A DNA stretch of 33,783 bases from CAZFYZ01 sp964523735 (GTDB lineage: Bacteria; Armatimonadota; UBA5829), in NCBI GenBank assembly GCA_964523735.1, contig CAZFYZ010000034.1, positions 1 to 33,783 on the forward strand. Reading direction: 5' to 3'. The position numbers and the translations under genes are program-made. The notes under the pieces were generated by a model. That model was not told the origin of the DNA. It searched no databases and saw only the letters and a program-made list of their open reading frames with translations. Positions 15,119 to 24,210 of this stretch are shown here, one piece after another (position 1 is the stretch's first letter; every line of letters starts with the position of its first letter).

Positions 15119-17011
15119 CTACGCTCGCCTGAACTTCCGATCCAACTCCCAGTTAGACAGGCTGATGATGATCGGCCTTCCGTGTGGGCACACAAAGGGG
15201 TTCTCGCACTTGAGGAGATCCTCGATAAGGCGCTTCATTTCTTCCATCGAGAGCTTCTCCCCCGCCTTCACTGCCATCTTGCAGGAAGCCGTGATCAGAA
15301 CCTGGTCCGGCCTTACTATCAGATGCTTGACGATTGAGAGATCAACAAGCTCCTGGATCATATCGCGCAGTACCGGCTCGGCATCAGCAGGCTTGAGTGA
15401 GGCGGGCGCTCCGCGGACCAGGTAGGTGTCTCTGCCGAACTCCTCCATATCGTAGCCGGCTTTTCGCAACTGCTCCAGGCGCTGACGGACAATGGATGAC
15501 TCGCGTGCCGATAGCGAGATCGAGAGGGGAGACATCAGCCGTTGAATCCCCACACCTCTCTCCTGCTCCGACTTGACCATCCGGTCGTATAGCACTCGCT
15601 CGTGCGCTACGTGCTGGTCGATCACCAGGACCCCGTCCTCACACTCGGCCAGAATGTACATCTGCCTTGCCTGCGCGAGCACCTTCACCCCGCGCAAGGC
15701 AACTGTTCGAGGCGTCTGGAAGTCGGCCTCTGGTACCGGTGACTCCTCTACCGGAACACCGGCGCCGCGCTGCCAGGTGAATGGGTCGCCCGCGACACTT
15801 CCGTCAGCAATGGCCTCCTCTCGCCGCTTGGCAAGCGCCTCCTGGAACGCCCGGATGTCACTGGTCTGAGTAGGCTCAAACGTTCCCTGCCTATAGTTGG
15901 GCTCGTCAGGCCGAAGCTGAAACGGTTGTTTCGGCAGCGCTGATCCCGAAACCCCAATCCCCGGTACTGAAACCCCCGAGGTCGCGATCGTGGGAGCCGC
16001 GGCCCCAGCCATCAGCGCCGAGTTGACCGCCCTGTGCACAGCGCTGTGTACCTCACCCTCGCTCGTGAACTTAACTTCAGACTTTGTGGGGTGCACGTTG
16101 ACATCGACCAGCTGAGGCGCAAGGGTGATAAAGACGGTTACGACCGGGTGCCGACCCGGCTGCAGCAGGCCCCTGTACGCCTGGTCGACAGCGTGGGTGA
16201 TCACGCGGCTCTTGATAGGTCGCCCATTGACGAAGAACACCTGATCCCGGCGGTTGATGCGCGTCAGCGAGGGACTCGAGGCAAAGCCCTCTATCTTCAT
16301 TACCTGGGTCTCGAAGCTGATCGGTGCCAGGCTCTTGGCGACATCCTTTCCCAGCACCTGCGCGACCGAGTTGATCCGGATGCCCGTTCCCGGCGAAGAC
16401 AGCACCTCACGTCCACCGTGAATCAGCCGGAAGTGGATCTCGGGGTAAGCCATCGCGAACCACCCCATGACTTCGGTGATCCGGGCAAGCTCTGTCTGCA
16501 CGCTCTTGAGGAATTTCAGTCTGGCGGGCGTGTTGAAGAAGATCTTGCGGACGGAGATCGTTGTGCCCTGTGGAGCGCCAACAGATTCCAGATTCGTGAT
16601 GGTGCCGGCCTCAACCTCAAGTCGCACGCCATCGGGCCCCGATTCGTGGCGGGTGACGACTTCCATCACCGACACAGACGCAATACTGGGCAGCGCCTCC
16701 CCCCTGAACCCGAGCGTGGCGATAGCCTCAAGATCTTCGGCGTCGCGGATCTTCGACGTGGCGTGGCGCTGCAGCGACAGGACGGCGTCGTCACGGGTCA
16801 TCCCGCAGCCGTTGTCGGTGATCTTGATGAGTTCCTTGCCACCCTCCTCAAGAGTGACCGTGACCTGTGTGGCGCCGGCATCGAGCGAGTTCTCGACCAG
16901 TTCTTTGACGACCGAAGCCGGACGCTCGACCACCTCGCCCGCCGCAATGCGGTTGGCCGTGTGCTCGTCCAGGAGGGCTATTTGGTTGGTGGAGGTTAGC
17001 GGTTCAGTCAT
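15119..17011 (-). CDS. mutL: DNA mismatch repair protein MutL (nuclease-type C-terminus)
   Basis: The 630-residue protein has the GHKL ATPase motifs: KELVENSLDAGA (36-47), DNGCGM (66-71) and TLGFRGEALPSI (99-110). FFVNGRPIKS and a linker (about 340-430) follow, then a C-terminal dimerisation/nuclease domain. The metal motif reads DQHVAHERVLYD (family DQHAxxExxxxE), with Asp in place of the last Glu. SCKMAVKAGEK and CPHGRPI are also present, so endonuclease activity like that of bacteria lacking MutH is likely. It follows mutS with a VOC gene between them. The ATG lacks a clear ribosome site. Confidence 0.97.
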   Translation of the reverse strand: MTEPLTSTNQIALLDEHTANRIAAGEVVERPASVVKELVENSLDAGATQVTVTLEEGGKELIKITDNGCGMTRDDAVLSLQRHATSKIRDAEDLEAIATLGFRGEALPSIASVSVMEVVTRHESGPDGVRLEVEAGTITNLESVGAPQGTTISVRKIFFNTPARLKFLKSVQTELARITEVMGWFAMAYPEIHFRLIHGGREVLSSPGTGIRINSVAQVLGKDVAKSLAPISFETQVMKIEGFASSPSLTRINRRDQVFFVNGRPIKSRVITHAVDQAYRGLLQPGRHPVVTVFITLAPQLVDVNVHPTKSEVKFTSEGEVHSAVHRAVNSALMAGAAAPTIATSGVSVPGIGVSGSALPKQPFQLRPDEPNYRQGTFEPTQTSDIRAFQEALAKRREEAIADGSVAGDPFTWQRGAGVPVEESPVPEADFQTPRTVALRGVKVLAQARQMYILAECEDGVLVIDQHVAHERVLYDRMVKSEQERGVGIQRLMSPLSISLSARESSIVRQRLEQLRKAGYDMEEFGRDTYLVRGAPASLKPADAEPVLRDMIQELVDLSIVKHLIVRPDQVLITASCKMAVKAGEKLSMEEMKRLIEDLLKCENPFVCPHGRPIIISLSNWELDRKFRRA

Positions 17012-17067
17012 TCAACATGCGCCGGACGCAAAGACGGGAAAGAGCGAGAGCGATTGCTCCTCAAAGC

Positions 17068-17418
17068 TCACGGGATCACGTAGCCGTCTCCATCAGTCTT
17101 CAGCAGCCCCTTTGAGCAATCAAGAAGCACAAACTGGTTGCCCCATGGGTCCTGCACGACCGTGCATTTGCCAATGGGGATATCACGTGGTTCGACAACG
17201 ACTGTGCCACCAGCAGCCCGGAACCGATCCGCAGCTTCAAGCGCCGATTCCACTTTGATATCCGTCTCTTTCTCACCGGACGTGCCGAGCACTATCTCAG
17301 TAACGCCATCACCAAACGCAAGCCCGGCAGCAGACTCCGTGCGCCAGACGAGCTTGTGCCCGAGCTTGTCTCGATAGAAATCAAGCGCCGCCTCCAGATC
17401 ATCCACATCGAGCATCAT
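17068..17418 (-). CDS. VOC-fold (glyoxalase/bleomycin-resistance-like) protein
   Basis: The 116-residue protein has one vicinal-oxygen-chelate module: VDDLEAALDFYRDKLGHKLVWRTE, GLAFGDGVTEIVLG, then the second half (AADRFRAAGGTVVVEPRDIPIGKCTVVQDPWGNQFVLLD). DPWGNQFVLLD carries the usual closing strand. Substrate cannot be told from sequence. The N-terminus begins inside the first strand, so the real start may be slightly different. It lies between mutS and mutL on the same strand, about 170 bases from mutS. Confidence 0.85.
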   Translation of the reverse strand: MMLDVDDLEAALDFYRDKLGHKLVWRTESAAGLAFGDGVTEIVLGTSGEKETDIKVESALEAADRFRAAGGTVVVEPRDIPIGKCTVVQDPWGNQFVLLDCSKGLLKTDGDGYVIP

Positions 17419-17483
17419 ACAGTCTACATTACGGAACAGAGCATCAGCCAGTCTCAGTCACCTCAACACCTCTCTCGGCGTGC

Positions 17484-17501
17484 GCGTGGGTTCACCCACG
17501 C
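17484..17501 (-). terminator. Hairpin between mutS and the VOC gene
   Basis: A perfect inverted repeat, GCGTGGGT-TC-ACCCACGC, lies about 90 bases after the mutS stop. There is no T-run on either side. Nothing else is seen in 17419-17591. Confidence 0.3.
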
Positions 17502-17591
17502 CGCCCTGTCATCGGCATACGCAGGTCTAAGCGCATTATGCACCCATTGTGCCTGCTTGTCCACTCCGCGAAACGCTGTGCCTTTCGTCAG

Positions 17592-20198
17592 TTACCCCTT
17601 CCCCACCCTCTTCTGCAATTCGTATAGCTTGTTCATCGCCTCGATTGGCGACATGGTGGAGAGGTCCAGCTTCTCGAGTTCGTCAACCACTGGGTGCTTC
17701 TCCGTGTCGAAGAGTGTCATCTGCAGGGTCTCCTGGCGCACTTTCACCTTCGCGCCTTTGCCGACAGCCTTCGACGCCGCCCCGTTGGACTCGAGGTCCT
17801 GCAGGATGTCCTTCGCCCGGTCGATTGCGTCCTGCGGCAGGCCCGCAAGCCGCGCGACTTCGATTCCGTAGCTGCGGTCAGTCCCGCCGGGCATGATCTT
17901 CCTGAGCCAGACGATACGGTCCTTCTCCTCGCGAACGGCGATCCGGTAGTTCTTGACGCCCTTGAGCTGCTTCTCCAGGTCGTTAAGGTGGTGATAGTGC
18001 GTCGCGAACAGCGTGCGCGCTTGCAGTTTGTTGATCTGCTCCGCGACCGCCCACGCTATTGAGAGACCGTCGTATGTGGACGTCCCCCGGCCGATCTCGT
18101 CAAGCACGATCAGCGAGCGGCGGGTGGCGTTGTTAAGTATGTTGGCGGTCTCGTTCATCTCGACCATGAAAGTCGATTGCCCACTGGCAAGCTCATCGTG
18201 GGCGCCAACGCGGGTGAATATGCGGTCCACGACGCCGATCATCGCCACGTCGGCGGGCACAAAGCTGCCCATCTGAGCGAGCAGAGTGATCAGCGCGACC
18301 TGACGCAGGTATGTGGACTTTCCCGCCATATTCGGCCCGGTGATGATCAGGAGTTGGTCATCACCGCAGTTTACAAGTGCGTCGTTCGGAACGAACCTCT
18401 CCTCGAGGAAGCTCTCAACGACCGGATGCCGGCCATTCCTGATCCTGATCTCCTCGCTGTCGTCCACCAACGGCTTTGTGTAGCCCTTGGACGAGGCAAC
18501 CTCCGCCAGCGCGGAAAGCACATCGACCTCCGCAATCGCGCGCGCGACTTTCCCGACGCGCCGGGCCTCGTCAGCTACCCTCGAGCGGACCTCACAGAAG
18601 ATGCGGTATTCGAGACCGGACGCCGACTCGTCCGCGTGCAGGATCTTGGTCTCCATCTCCTTCAGAGCTGGAGTAATAAAGCGCTCGGCATTGGTCGTGG
18701 TCTGTTTGCGAATGTAGTCCTCCGGCACATTGGCCAGATTGGAGTTTGTGACCTCGATGTAGTATCCGAAGACGTTGTTGTAGCCGACTTTGAGGTTCTT
18801 GATGCCGGTCCGCTCGCGCTCATCTGCCTCGAGGCTCGCGATCCAGCTCTTGCCGTCTTTGGAGGCAGACCTCAGCTCGTCAAGCTCGGAGTTGTAGCCA
18901 GGCGCTATGATCCCGCCATCGCGCATAACGATCGGCGGCTCGGGAACAATGGCCTGTTCGATCAGTTCAACCAGCGGCTCCATGAACTCGATCGCCTGCC
19001 GGATCGTCTTGATCCTGTCCGCCTGGGCACCCTCGATAGCGGAGCTGATCTCCGGGAGCTTCTTGATCGACTGAGCCAGCCCGACGAGGTCACGCGCGTT
19101 CGCGGACTCTGAGACGATCCGAGACATCAACCGCTCCAGGTCTTGCACGCCATTGAGCTGGTCCCGGACCTCCTCGCGCATCAGGGTGTTCGAGTAGAAC
19201 TCCTCGACTGCGTCCAGACGCCGGTTGATTCGCTCGACGTCCAAGAGCGGCTGGTCGAGCCACCTGCGAATCAGCCTTCCGCCCATCGCGGTCCGGGTGC
19301 GGTCGATGATCGAGAGTAATGAAGCGCCGCGTGTCTCCGCCGACATCGAGTGTGTCAGCTCGAGATTGCGCCTTGCAGCCGCGTCGAGGACCATGAACCC
19401 GCTTGTGGAGTACGTCGAAAGTGATGTAACAGAGGCCAGCGCGCCCGCATTCGTCTGCTTGAGGTAGTCGAGACACATCGCCGCTGCCTCGAGTCCTGCC
19501 GTCAGCTCATCTGCGCCGAAGCCTCTCAATGAATCTGTCTTGAAGTGCTCAACGAGCAGTTCGCGGGCGGCCTTGCGATAGATCGAGTTGTCCTCGTATC
19601 GAGTCACAGTCGCCCTGGTGTTGGCGCGAATCGGGGTCCCAAGATCCTGGTCGATCTCTTTCAGGATCACTTCGGCAGGCGCGAGTCGCGCGATCTCCTC
19701 AACCAGCTTGGTGGAGGAATCGCGCCCCTTGATCTCCGTCACGGCGAACTCGCCCGTGGATATGTCGATCACGGCAACGCCATAGACGTCCGGCTCGCTC
19801 GTCGCCGCAAGCAGATAGTTGTTCGCCTTCGCGTCCAGCATGCCATCCTCGAGCACTGTCCCAGGCGTTACAACGCGAGTGACACCTCGCTTGACGATCT
19901 TCTTTGTGGCCTTCGGATCCTCGAGCTGGTCGCAGATCGCAACGCGATATCCCTTGGAGATTAGCCGGGCAATGTACCGATCCACTGCGTGGTAGGGCAC
20001 CCCGCACATCGGCACATCGGTCGCATAACCCTGGGAGCGCGATGTCAGCACGATCTCCAGCTCACGCGACGCTGTGACCGCATCGTCCCCGAACATCTCG
20101 TAGAAGTCACCAAGGCGGAACATCAGGATGACGTCCGGATACTGCGCCTTGATCTCCTTGTACTGCGCCACCATCGGGGTGACTTTCTTAACGTCCAA
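17592..20198 (-). CDS. mutS: DNA mismatch recognition protein MutS
   Basis: The 868-residue protein binds mismatches and recruits MutL. It has the mismatch-reading Phe-x-Glu in RLGDFYEMFGDDA near the N-terminus, the connector and lever domains, the ATPase Walker A GPNMAGKSTYLRQ, Walker B LIVLDEIGRGTSTYDG and the ATHYHHL switch, then a C-terminal tail (KLYELQKRVGKG). I favour the TTG at 20198 (LDVKKVTPMVAQYKEIK), with GGGAG upstream and an 11-base overlap with the miaB end. A TTG at 20213 and an ATG at 20174 are alternatives. Co-translated with miaB. Confidence 0.97.
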   Translation of the reverse strand: MDVKKVTPMVAQYKEIKAQYPDVILMFRLGDFYEMFGDDAVTASRELEIVLTSRSQGYATDVPMCGVPYHAVDRYIARLISKGYRVAICDQLEDPKATKKIVKRGVTRVVTPGTVLEDGMLDAKANNYLLAATSEPDVYGVAVIDISTGEFAVTEIKGRDSSTKLVEEIARLAPAEVILKEIDQDLGTPIRANTRATVTRYEDNSIYRKAARELLVEHFKTDSLRGFGADELTAGLEAAAMCLDYLKQTNAGALASVTSLSTYSTSGFMVLDAAARRNLELTHSMSAETRGASLLSIIDRTRTAMGGRLIRRWLDQPLLDVERINRRLDAVEEFYSNTLMREEVRDQLNGVQDLERLMSRIVSESANARDLVGLAQSIKKLPEISSAIEGAQADRIKTIRQAIEFMEPLVELIEQAIVPEPPIVMRDGGIIAPGYNSELDELRSASKDGKSWIASLEADERERTGIKNLKVGYNNVFGYYIEVTNSNLANVPEDYIRKQTTTNAERFITPALKEMETKILHADESASGLEYRIFCEVRSRVADEARRVGKVARAIAEVDVLSALAEVASSKGYTKPLVDDSEEIRIRNGRHPVVESFLEERFVPNDALVNCGDDQLLIITGPNMAGKSTYLRQVALITLLAQMGSFVPADVAMIGVVDRIFTRVGAHDELASGQSTFMVEMNETANILNNATRRSLIVLDEIGRGTSTYDGLSIAWAVAEQINKLQARTLFATHYHHLNDLEKQLKGVKNYRIAVREEKDRIVWLRKIMPGGTDRSYGIEVARLAGLPQDAIDRAKDILQDLESNGAASKAVGKGAKVKVRQETLQMTLFDTEKHPVVDELEKLDLSTMSPIEAMNKLYELQKRVGKG

Positions 20199-21666
20199 TC
20201 TGCTCTCCCACAAACCCGTACAAGTGTCCCTCCGTTGCCCTGACGTTCACGAGCTTTCCAGCCAACGCTGCGTCTCCTGGAAAGTTCACGGTCTTGTTCT
20301 GCCGCGTCAGTCCCGTGAGGCGGGACGGGTCGCGCGGGCTGGGACCCTCTACCAAGACCTCGTATGTGTTCCCTACCTGGTTGCCGTTCACCTCGCAGGT
20401 GATCTGGTTCTGAATCTTGATCAACCGCCCAAGCCTTTGGCTCTTGACGGCATGAGGCACTTGGTCAGGCATCCTCGCTGCGGCAGTGTTCGGGATCGCG
20501 TTGTAGGCGAACATGAAGGCTGCGTCAAAGCGAATGTCCTCAAGCAGCCTCATAGTGTTCTCGAACTGCTGGTCGGTCTCGCCCGGAAAACCGATCAGAA
20601 AGTCGGTTGTGATCGCGATATCCGGCACAGCCCCGCGCAGCTTCGCCACCAACTTTCTGTAGTATGCAACGCCGTACTTGCGGTTCATACGCGCCAGCAC
20701 CTCGTCGTCGCCCGACTGAATCGGCAGGTGAATATGCTCGCAGACCTTGGGTAGATCGCGCATAGCCTCGATAAGCTTATCGGAAAGGTCCTTGGGATGC
20801 GATGTCATGAATCGGATGCGCTCGATGCCATCGATCGCATTCACCGCCGCCAGCAGGTCAGCAAAGTCCGCACGGTCAGAGGCTATGCTACGGGACTGCA
20901 CTTCGTCCCGGAGCATGACCGGCTCTTGGACGTCGTCATTTCGAGCAGGGCGAGAAATCTGCTTTTCGGCCGCCCCAAAAGCAGATTTCTCACTGCGTTC
21001 GAAATGACGCTGGTCGGGGCCTTCGAGCTGATGAAGTCCCGCGTACGAGTTCACGTTCTGGCCAAGCAGAGTGACCTCCCTGCGACCTTTGGCTGCAAGA
21101 ACCTTGATCTCTGAGACGATCTCGTCCAGCGGCCGGCTCCGCTCGCGGCCTCTGACGTAAGGCACGACGCAGTACGCGCAGTAGTTATCGCAGCCGTACA
21201 TCACCGGCACGAAGCTCTTGAGCGCTTCGCCCTCCCTCGTCACACGCTTGGTCTGTTTCGGGATCTCCAGTGATGAAGTGAACCTGCGCCGCTCCTTTAC
21301 CTCGCAGATCAGGTCAGGAATACGCGATATGCTCCCGGTGCCGACTACCAGGTCAAGGTAAGGTCGCCCCTTCTTGAGCTGATCCCCCACCCTCTGGGCC
21401 ATGCAGCCGCAGACCCCGATGATCATATCTGGCTTCTCCAGCTTCATCAGGCGCAGCTCACCAAGCTTGCTCTTGGCTTTCTCCTCGGGCTTCGCGCGGA
21501 CGCTGCAGGTGACGAGCATCGCGATGTCAGCCTCCTCAGCTACAGACGTGGGAGTGTAACCCATCTGCATCAACAGGCTGGCGATCTGCTCGGAGTCGTC
21601 CTCATTCATCTGGCAGCCCCAGGTGAAGATGATGAACTTGGGGGTAGGCGTGATCACGCTAGACAT
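20188..21666 (-). CDS. miaB: tRNA methylthiotransferase MiaB with an in-frame palindromic insertion
   Basis: MiaB adds a methylthio group to N6-isopentenyladenosine at tRNA position 37. The 492-residue product shows the N-terminal cluster cysteines (TWGCQMNEDDSE, VTCSVR, GVCGCMAQR), the radical SAM motif CDNYCAYC, and the GFPGETDQQFENT and C-terminal TRAM regions. Between LLGQNVNSYAG and FADLL, where only a few residues are usual, there are some 50 extra residues. About 25 of them (HFERSEKSAFGAAEKQISRP...) are translated from a palindromic repeat. The reading frame is intact, so the enzyme may tolerate the loop. The start ATG at 21666 is the one nearest the conserved beginning; no clear ribosome site is seen. 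mutS follows. Confidence 0.93.
   Translation of the reverse strand: MSSVITPTPKFIIFTWGCQMNEDDSEQIASLLMQMGYTPTSVAEEADIAMLVTCSVRAKPEEKAKSKLGELRLMKLEKPDMIIGVCGCMAQRVGDQLKKGRPYLDLVVGTGSISRIPDLICEVKERRRFTSSLEIPKQTKRVTREGEALKSFVPVMYGCDNYCAYCVVPYVRGRERSRPLDEIVSEIKVLAAKGRREVTLLGQNVNSYAGLHQLEGPDQRHFERSEKSAFGAAEKQISRPARNDDVQEPVMLRDEVQSRSIASDRADFADLLAAVNAIDGIERIRFMTSHPKDLSDKLIEAMRDLPKVCEHIHLPIQSGDDEVLARMNRKYGVAYYRKLVAKLRGAVPDIAITTDFLIGFPGETDQQFENTMRLLEDIRFDAAFMFAYNAIPNTAAARMPDQVPHAVKSQRLGRLIKIQNQITCEVNGNQVGNTYEVLVEGPSPRDPSRLTGLTRQNKTVNFPGDAALAGKLVNVRATEGHLYGFVGEQIGR
20935..21008 (-). repeat. Palindromic repeat element, copy inside miaB
   Basis: A 74-base inverted repeat has 32-base arms beginning GTCATTTCGA and closing at TCTGCTTTT, with a 10-base loop (CGGCCGCCCC). 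The arms are identical except for a 7-base block (GCAGGGC against ACGCAGT). The same asymmetric block marks the second copy, in the opposite orientation, at 21732-21818. Translated leftward it gives FERSEKSAFGAAEKQISRP. Likely a non-autonomous REP/MITE-like element. Confidence 0.9.
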
Positions 21667-21731
21667 GGTAGCAGGAAGCAGGGCATCAGACAAGAAGAGC
21701 GTCTGGCTGTAACAACTCAATCTTGCCCACA

Positions 21732-21818
21732 GTCATTTCGAACGCAGTGAGAAATCTGCTTCTCGGCATCTGCCAAGAGCCCCGCAAAAAGCAGATTTCT
21801 CGCCCTGCTCGAAATGAC
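21732..21818 (+). repeat. Palindromic repeat element, intergenic copy
   Basis: An 87-base inverted repeat with the same arms (GTCATTTCGA...GAGAAATCTGCTT and its complement) as the copy inside miaB but a longer loop. The 7-base asymmetric block is reversed, so the two copies face opposite ways. It lies in the 184-base space between the URO-D-like gene and miaB, where its hairpin could end or protect transcripts. Confidence 0.88.
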
Positions 21819-21850
21819 AACTCCGGAAGACTGAGCTGTTACGTCTGGTT

Positions 21851-22855
21851 CTACTGGGACTGAAACGCCTCAACCAGCGCCACGATATTCTCGGGCGGCA
21901 CGTCGCCCGGGATGTTGTGGGTCGGACCGGCGACGTAACCTCCCCCCACTCCCATCGTGGACATCATCTCCCGCGCGACTCGCTTGACCTCGTGAGGGGT
22001 CACCCAGGGCAGAACCTGCTGTGTGCTGATGCCGCCCCAGAACGCGAGATCCCGGCCGAACTCTCGCTTGACAGCCTGCACGTCATAGACCTCCGGCTGG
22101 AATGTCTGGTAGACGTCCAGGCCGTTTTCGATCAGCTCGGGGAAGAGCTCCTTGTTGTCCCCGCACGAATGGAGCACGGTGTACCGGCCTGCGCTCTTTG
22201 CCTTTGCGAACACCCGCGCCATCCGGGGCTTCAGGAACTCCCGCCAGTGCGACGGCCCCATAATCGTCCCCTGCTGCTGCCCCCAGTCGTCACCGAACAT
22301 GAATCCATCCAGGGGGTACTTCAAAGCCTCGTCCATAAGGGCCATGTTAAACTCGCAGATCGCATCCAGCAAGGCGTGAACAAACTCGGGCTCGGTGAGC
22401 ATGTCCATCAGCAGGTTCTCCATCCCGCGCAGCGACCACGCGCGCTCGAACGTGGAGAAGCTGCAGTTGAAGAGCGTGAACGAATCCCCCGCTTCGGCAA
22501 GCAGAGTCTCGCACTTCTTCTTGACGCGCTCAGGGCTGACCCGGGGGAACTCATAGAGCGACATATCGGGATCAGGGATCCGGTAATCCTCAACGACTCC
22601 GATGTCCTTGTCCACACCGGTCCGATTCCACACCACACCAAAGTCATCCCTGAAAAAGCCCGAGCCCACGGGGTCTTCTACGTGCTCGACGTAGCGCGCC
22701 CGCAGTATATGACTGCCAATGCCCGACAGATAGCCAGGGTTGCCGACGAATGACAGCAGCCTATCGCGCGCCTGGCTTGTTAGCTCACAGGTATACGGTA
22801 CGATATCCGTCTCACGATGCTTGATAGCCTCGATAACGCGCTCGCGCCTCGTCAT
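21851..22855 (-). CDS. Uroporphyrinogen decarboxylase-like (URO-D superfamily) protein
   Basis: The 334-residue protein starts MTRRERVIEAIKHRETDIVPY, the usual opening of the MtaA/CmuA-like branch of the URO-D superfamily. It has GFMFGDDWGQQQGTIMGP, the substrate-pocket HSCGDNKELFPELIENGLDV and a closing GGGYVAGPTHNIPGDVPPENI. Members of this branch are methyltransferases on corrinoid proteins or of unknown use; heme synthesis is unlikely since the motifs differ from HemE. The ATG at 22855 is preferred because GAGGGG lies two to seven bases upstream and a 39-residue upstream extension has no support. No corrinoid protein is adjacent. Confidence 0.88.
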   Translation of the reverse strand: MTRRERVIEAIKHRETDIVPYTCELTSQARDRLLSFVGNPGYLSGIGSHILRARYVEHVEDPVGSGFFRDDFGVVWNRTGVDKDIGVVEDYRIPDPDMSLYEFPRVSPERVKKKCETLLAEAGDSFTLFNCSFSTFERAWSLRGMENLLMDMLTEPEFVHALLDAICEFNMALMDEALKYPLDGFMFGDDWGQQQGTIMGPSHWREFLKPRMARVFAKAKSAGRYTVLHSCGDNKELFPELIENGLDVYQTFQPEVYDVQAVKREFGRDLAFWGGISTQQVLPWVTPHEVKRVAREMMSTMGVGGGYVAGPTHNIPGDVPPENIVALVEAFQSQ

Positions 22856-22889
22856 ATCCCCTCTCAGCCTCCGGGCTTTCGCTTGACAC

Positions 22890-22918
22890 AGCTTACCGCA
22901 GACAGCCGTGTCCGTCAA
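22890..22918 (-). promoter_or_regulatory. Possible promoter of the URO-D-like gene
   Basis: On the minus strand TTGACG (22918-22913), a 17-base spacer and TAAGCT (22895-22890). The -10 is weak (three of six), but the spacing and position, about 30 bases before the start, fit. Confidence 0.4.
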
Positions 22919-22986
22919 TCGGGGACAATGTTCGCCCCCAGCTAAGCGAGCCGACCACCCACAGGCCACCAAGGCGAGGCTTATCC

Positions 22987-23613
22987 CTACGAACTCCGAT
23001 ATACAGCCACCTTGTCCGGATCTAGACGGCTCTGGACGAAGAGCACCTCACCCGGCCCCTCGGTGTTGGCAATGGCGTACACAGTGCGTCCACTCAGATT
23101 GTAGCCGATCGGCACTAGGTCTACTTCTCCAGCCCAAGCAAACCGCCCAACAAAGCTCCACATCTTGTGACCGTAGCTGAAGCTCGGGAACCCCTCACTT
23201 GGTTGGCGATACGGGCTGTAGGCGGCAGGCGCACGACGGATGACTCCCACGGGAAACATGGACCTGGGAGTGACCGGTGCGGCGGCGATCACTTGCTTCA
23301 CTGCCGGAGGAAGTGGATTCCGCTTAGGAACAAGGTTGGCTCGGGTCACTTCCGACACTGTTACAAGGGGAGCCTCAACTCGGGTGAGGGATGGTGTCTG
23401 GCCAAACCGCAGAACTCTTGGCGATGCTACGGCAGCCGGAGGCGCGGCTTGTGGCGGTGGGTCAACAGCGACAACCGGTTCTGGTCCTATCTTATCTCGA
23501 TCGGATGCCGGTTCACTGTAGAGCAGTCCGGATGCTATGAGAACGGCGGAAACGGCCGCCGCGATCCATATCCAAGCAGGGAGGTCGCGTCCCTGTCGGT
23601 TGAAAGCCTTCAT
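22987..23613 (-). CDS. Single-pass membrane protein, proline-rich, function unknown
   Basis: The 208-residue protein has a short basic N-terminus, one hydrophobic helix (WIWIAAAVSAVLIASGLL, about 14-31), a Pro/Ala-rich stretch (VVAVDPPPQAAPPAAVASP) and a C-terminal part with VGVIRRAPAAYSPYRQPSEG and YAIANTEGPGEVLFVQSRL. The bulk would be periplasmic, tethered by the helix. No family is recognised. It follows the FtsB-like gene on the same strand with a 93-base space, so a link to cell division or envelope is possible but not shown. Confidence 0.7.
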   Translation of the reverse strand: MKAFNRQGRDLPAWIWIAAAVSAVLIASGLLYSEPASDRDKIGPEPVVAVDPPPQAAPPAAVASPRVLRFGQTPSLTRVEAPLVTVSEVTRANLVPKRNPLPPAVKQVIAAAPVTPRSMFPVGVIRRAPAAYSPYRQPSEGFPSFSYGHKMWSFVGRFAWAGEVDLVPIGYNLSGRTVYAIANTEGPGEVLFVQSRLDPDKVAVYRSS

Positions 23614-23706
23614 GGTGATACCCCCGTCTGAGAACGATTGGCTCTCATTTCTAGTGGTACCCGAGGGTATAGAGGGGCAAACGAGCCGTGCGGTTGGGGT
23701 AGATGC

Positions 23707-24099
23707 TTACTCCGAACCAGAATTCGGCTGCTTCACCGGCTCATTGGGCAGGACCAGAGGTATCTCTCCAGGCTTGACGTAACCAAGCTTGCGAGCAGCC
23801 TGTTCGGTACCCCGACTTGTCCGGAGATACTTGATCTGCCGCTCCAGTTCCGCGTTCTGCTCCTTTAGGGCAGCCAACTCGGCCTTCACACGCCGGGTTT
23901 CGGAGTATTCCCTCTGCAGGAGGTTAACCGGGCGCAGTGCCTTGCCTATGACAGCCTGCGCCGCAAGCACGACCAGTGCAACCAGCGCCAGAAACTTCAC
24001 CAAAGGCCAAATCGTCCTGCGCCAGACTGAGCGCTTTACCGTCCGCCTGCGAGGCGGAATTCGCTCGACATTCTTCCTCGGCGGCGCCTGAACGCTCAT
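23707..24099 (-). CDS. FtsB/DivIC-like septum formation protein
   Basis: The 130-residue protein has a basic cytoplasmic N-terminus (PPRRRTVKRSVWRR), one membrane helix (LVKFLALVALVVLAAQAVIG, about 33-52), a coiled coil (LQREYSETRRVKAELAALKEQNAELERQI, about 60-90) and then the conserved end of the DivIC family (ARKLGYVKPGEIPLVLP). It would join the divisome link between early and late division proteins, with FtsL and FtsQ, in the inner membrane. GGAGGG lies nine bases upstream of the ATG. A sigma70 promoter lies about 105 bases upstream. Confidence 0.85.
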   Translation of the reverse strand: MSVQAPPRKNVERIPPRRRTVKRSVWRRTIWPLVKFLALVALVVLAAQAVIGKALRPVNLLQREYSETRRVKAELAALKEQNAELERQIKYLRTSRGTEQAARKLGYVKPGEIPLVLPNEPVKQPNSGSE

Positions 24100-24210
24100 T
24101 TCGAATGACCCTCCAATCCGTTGGCGAATACTGTTCCGGCTATGCTCAACAGCGTCAGCGTACCAAGCGTGGTCGGCGAACTATCTGGCGTGCGAGCAGT
24201 AAGTGACAAG

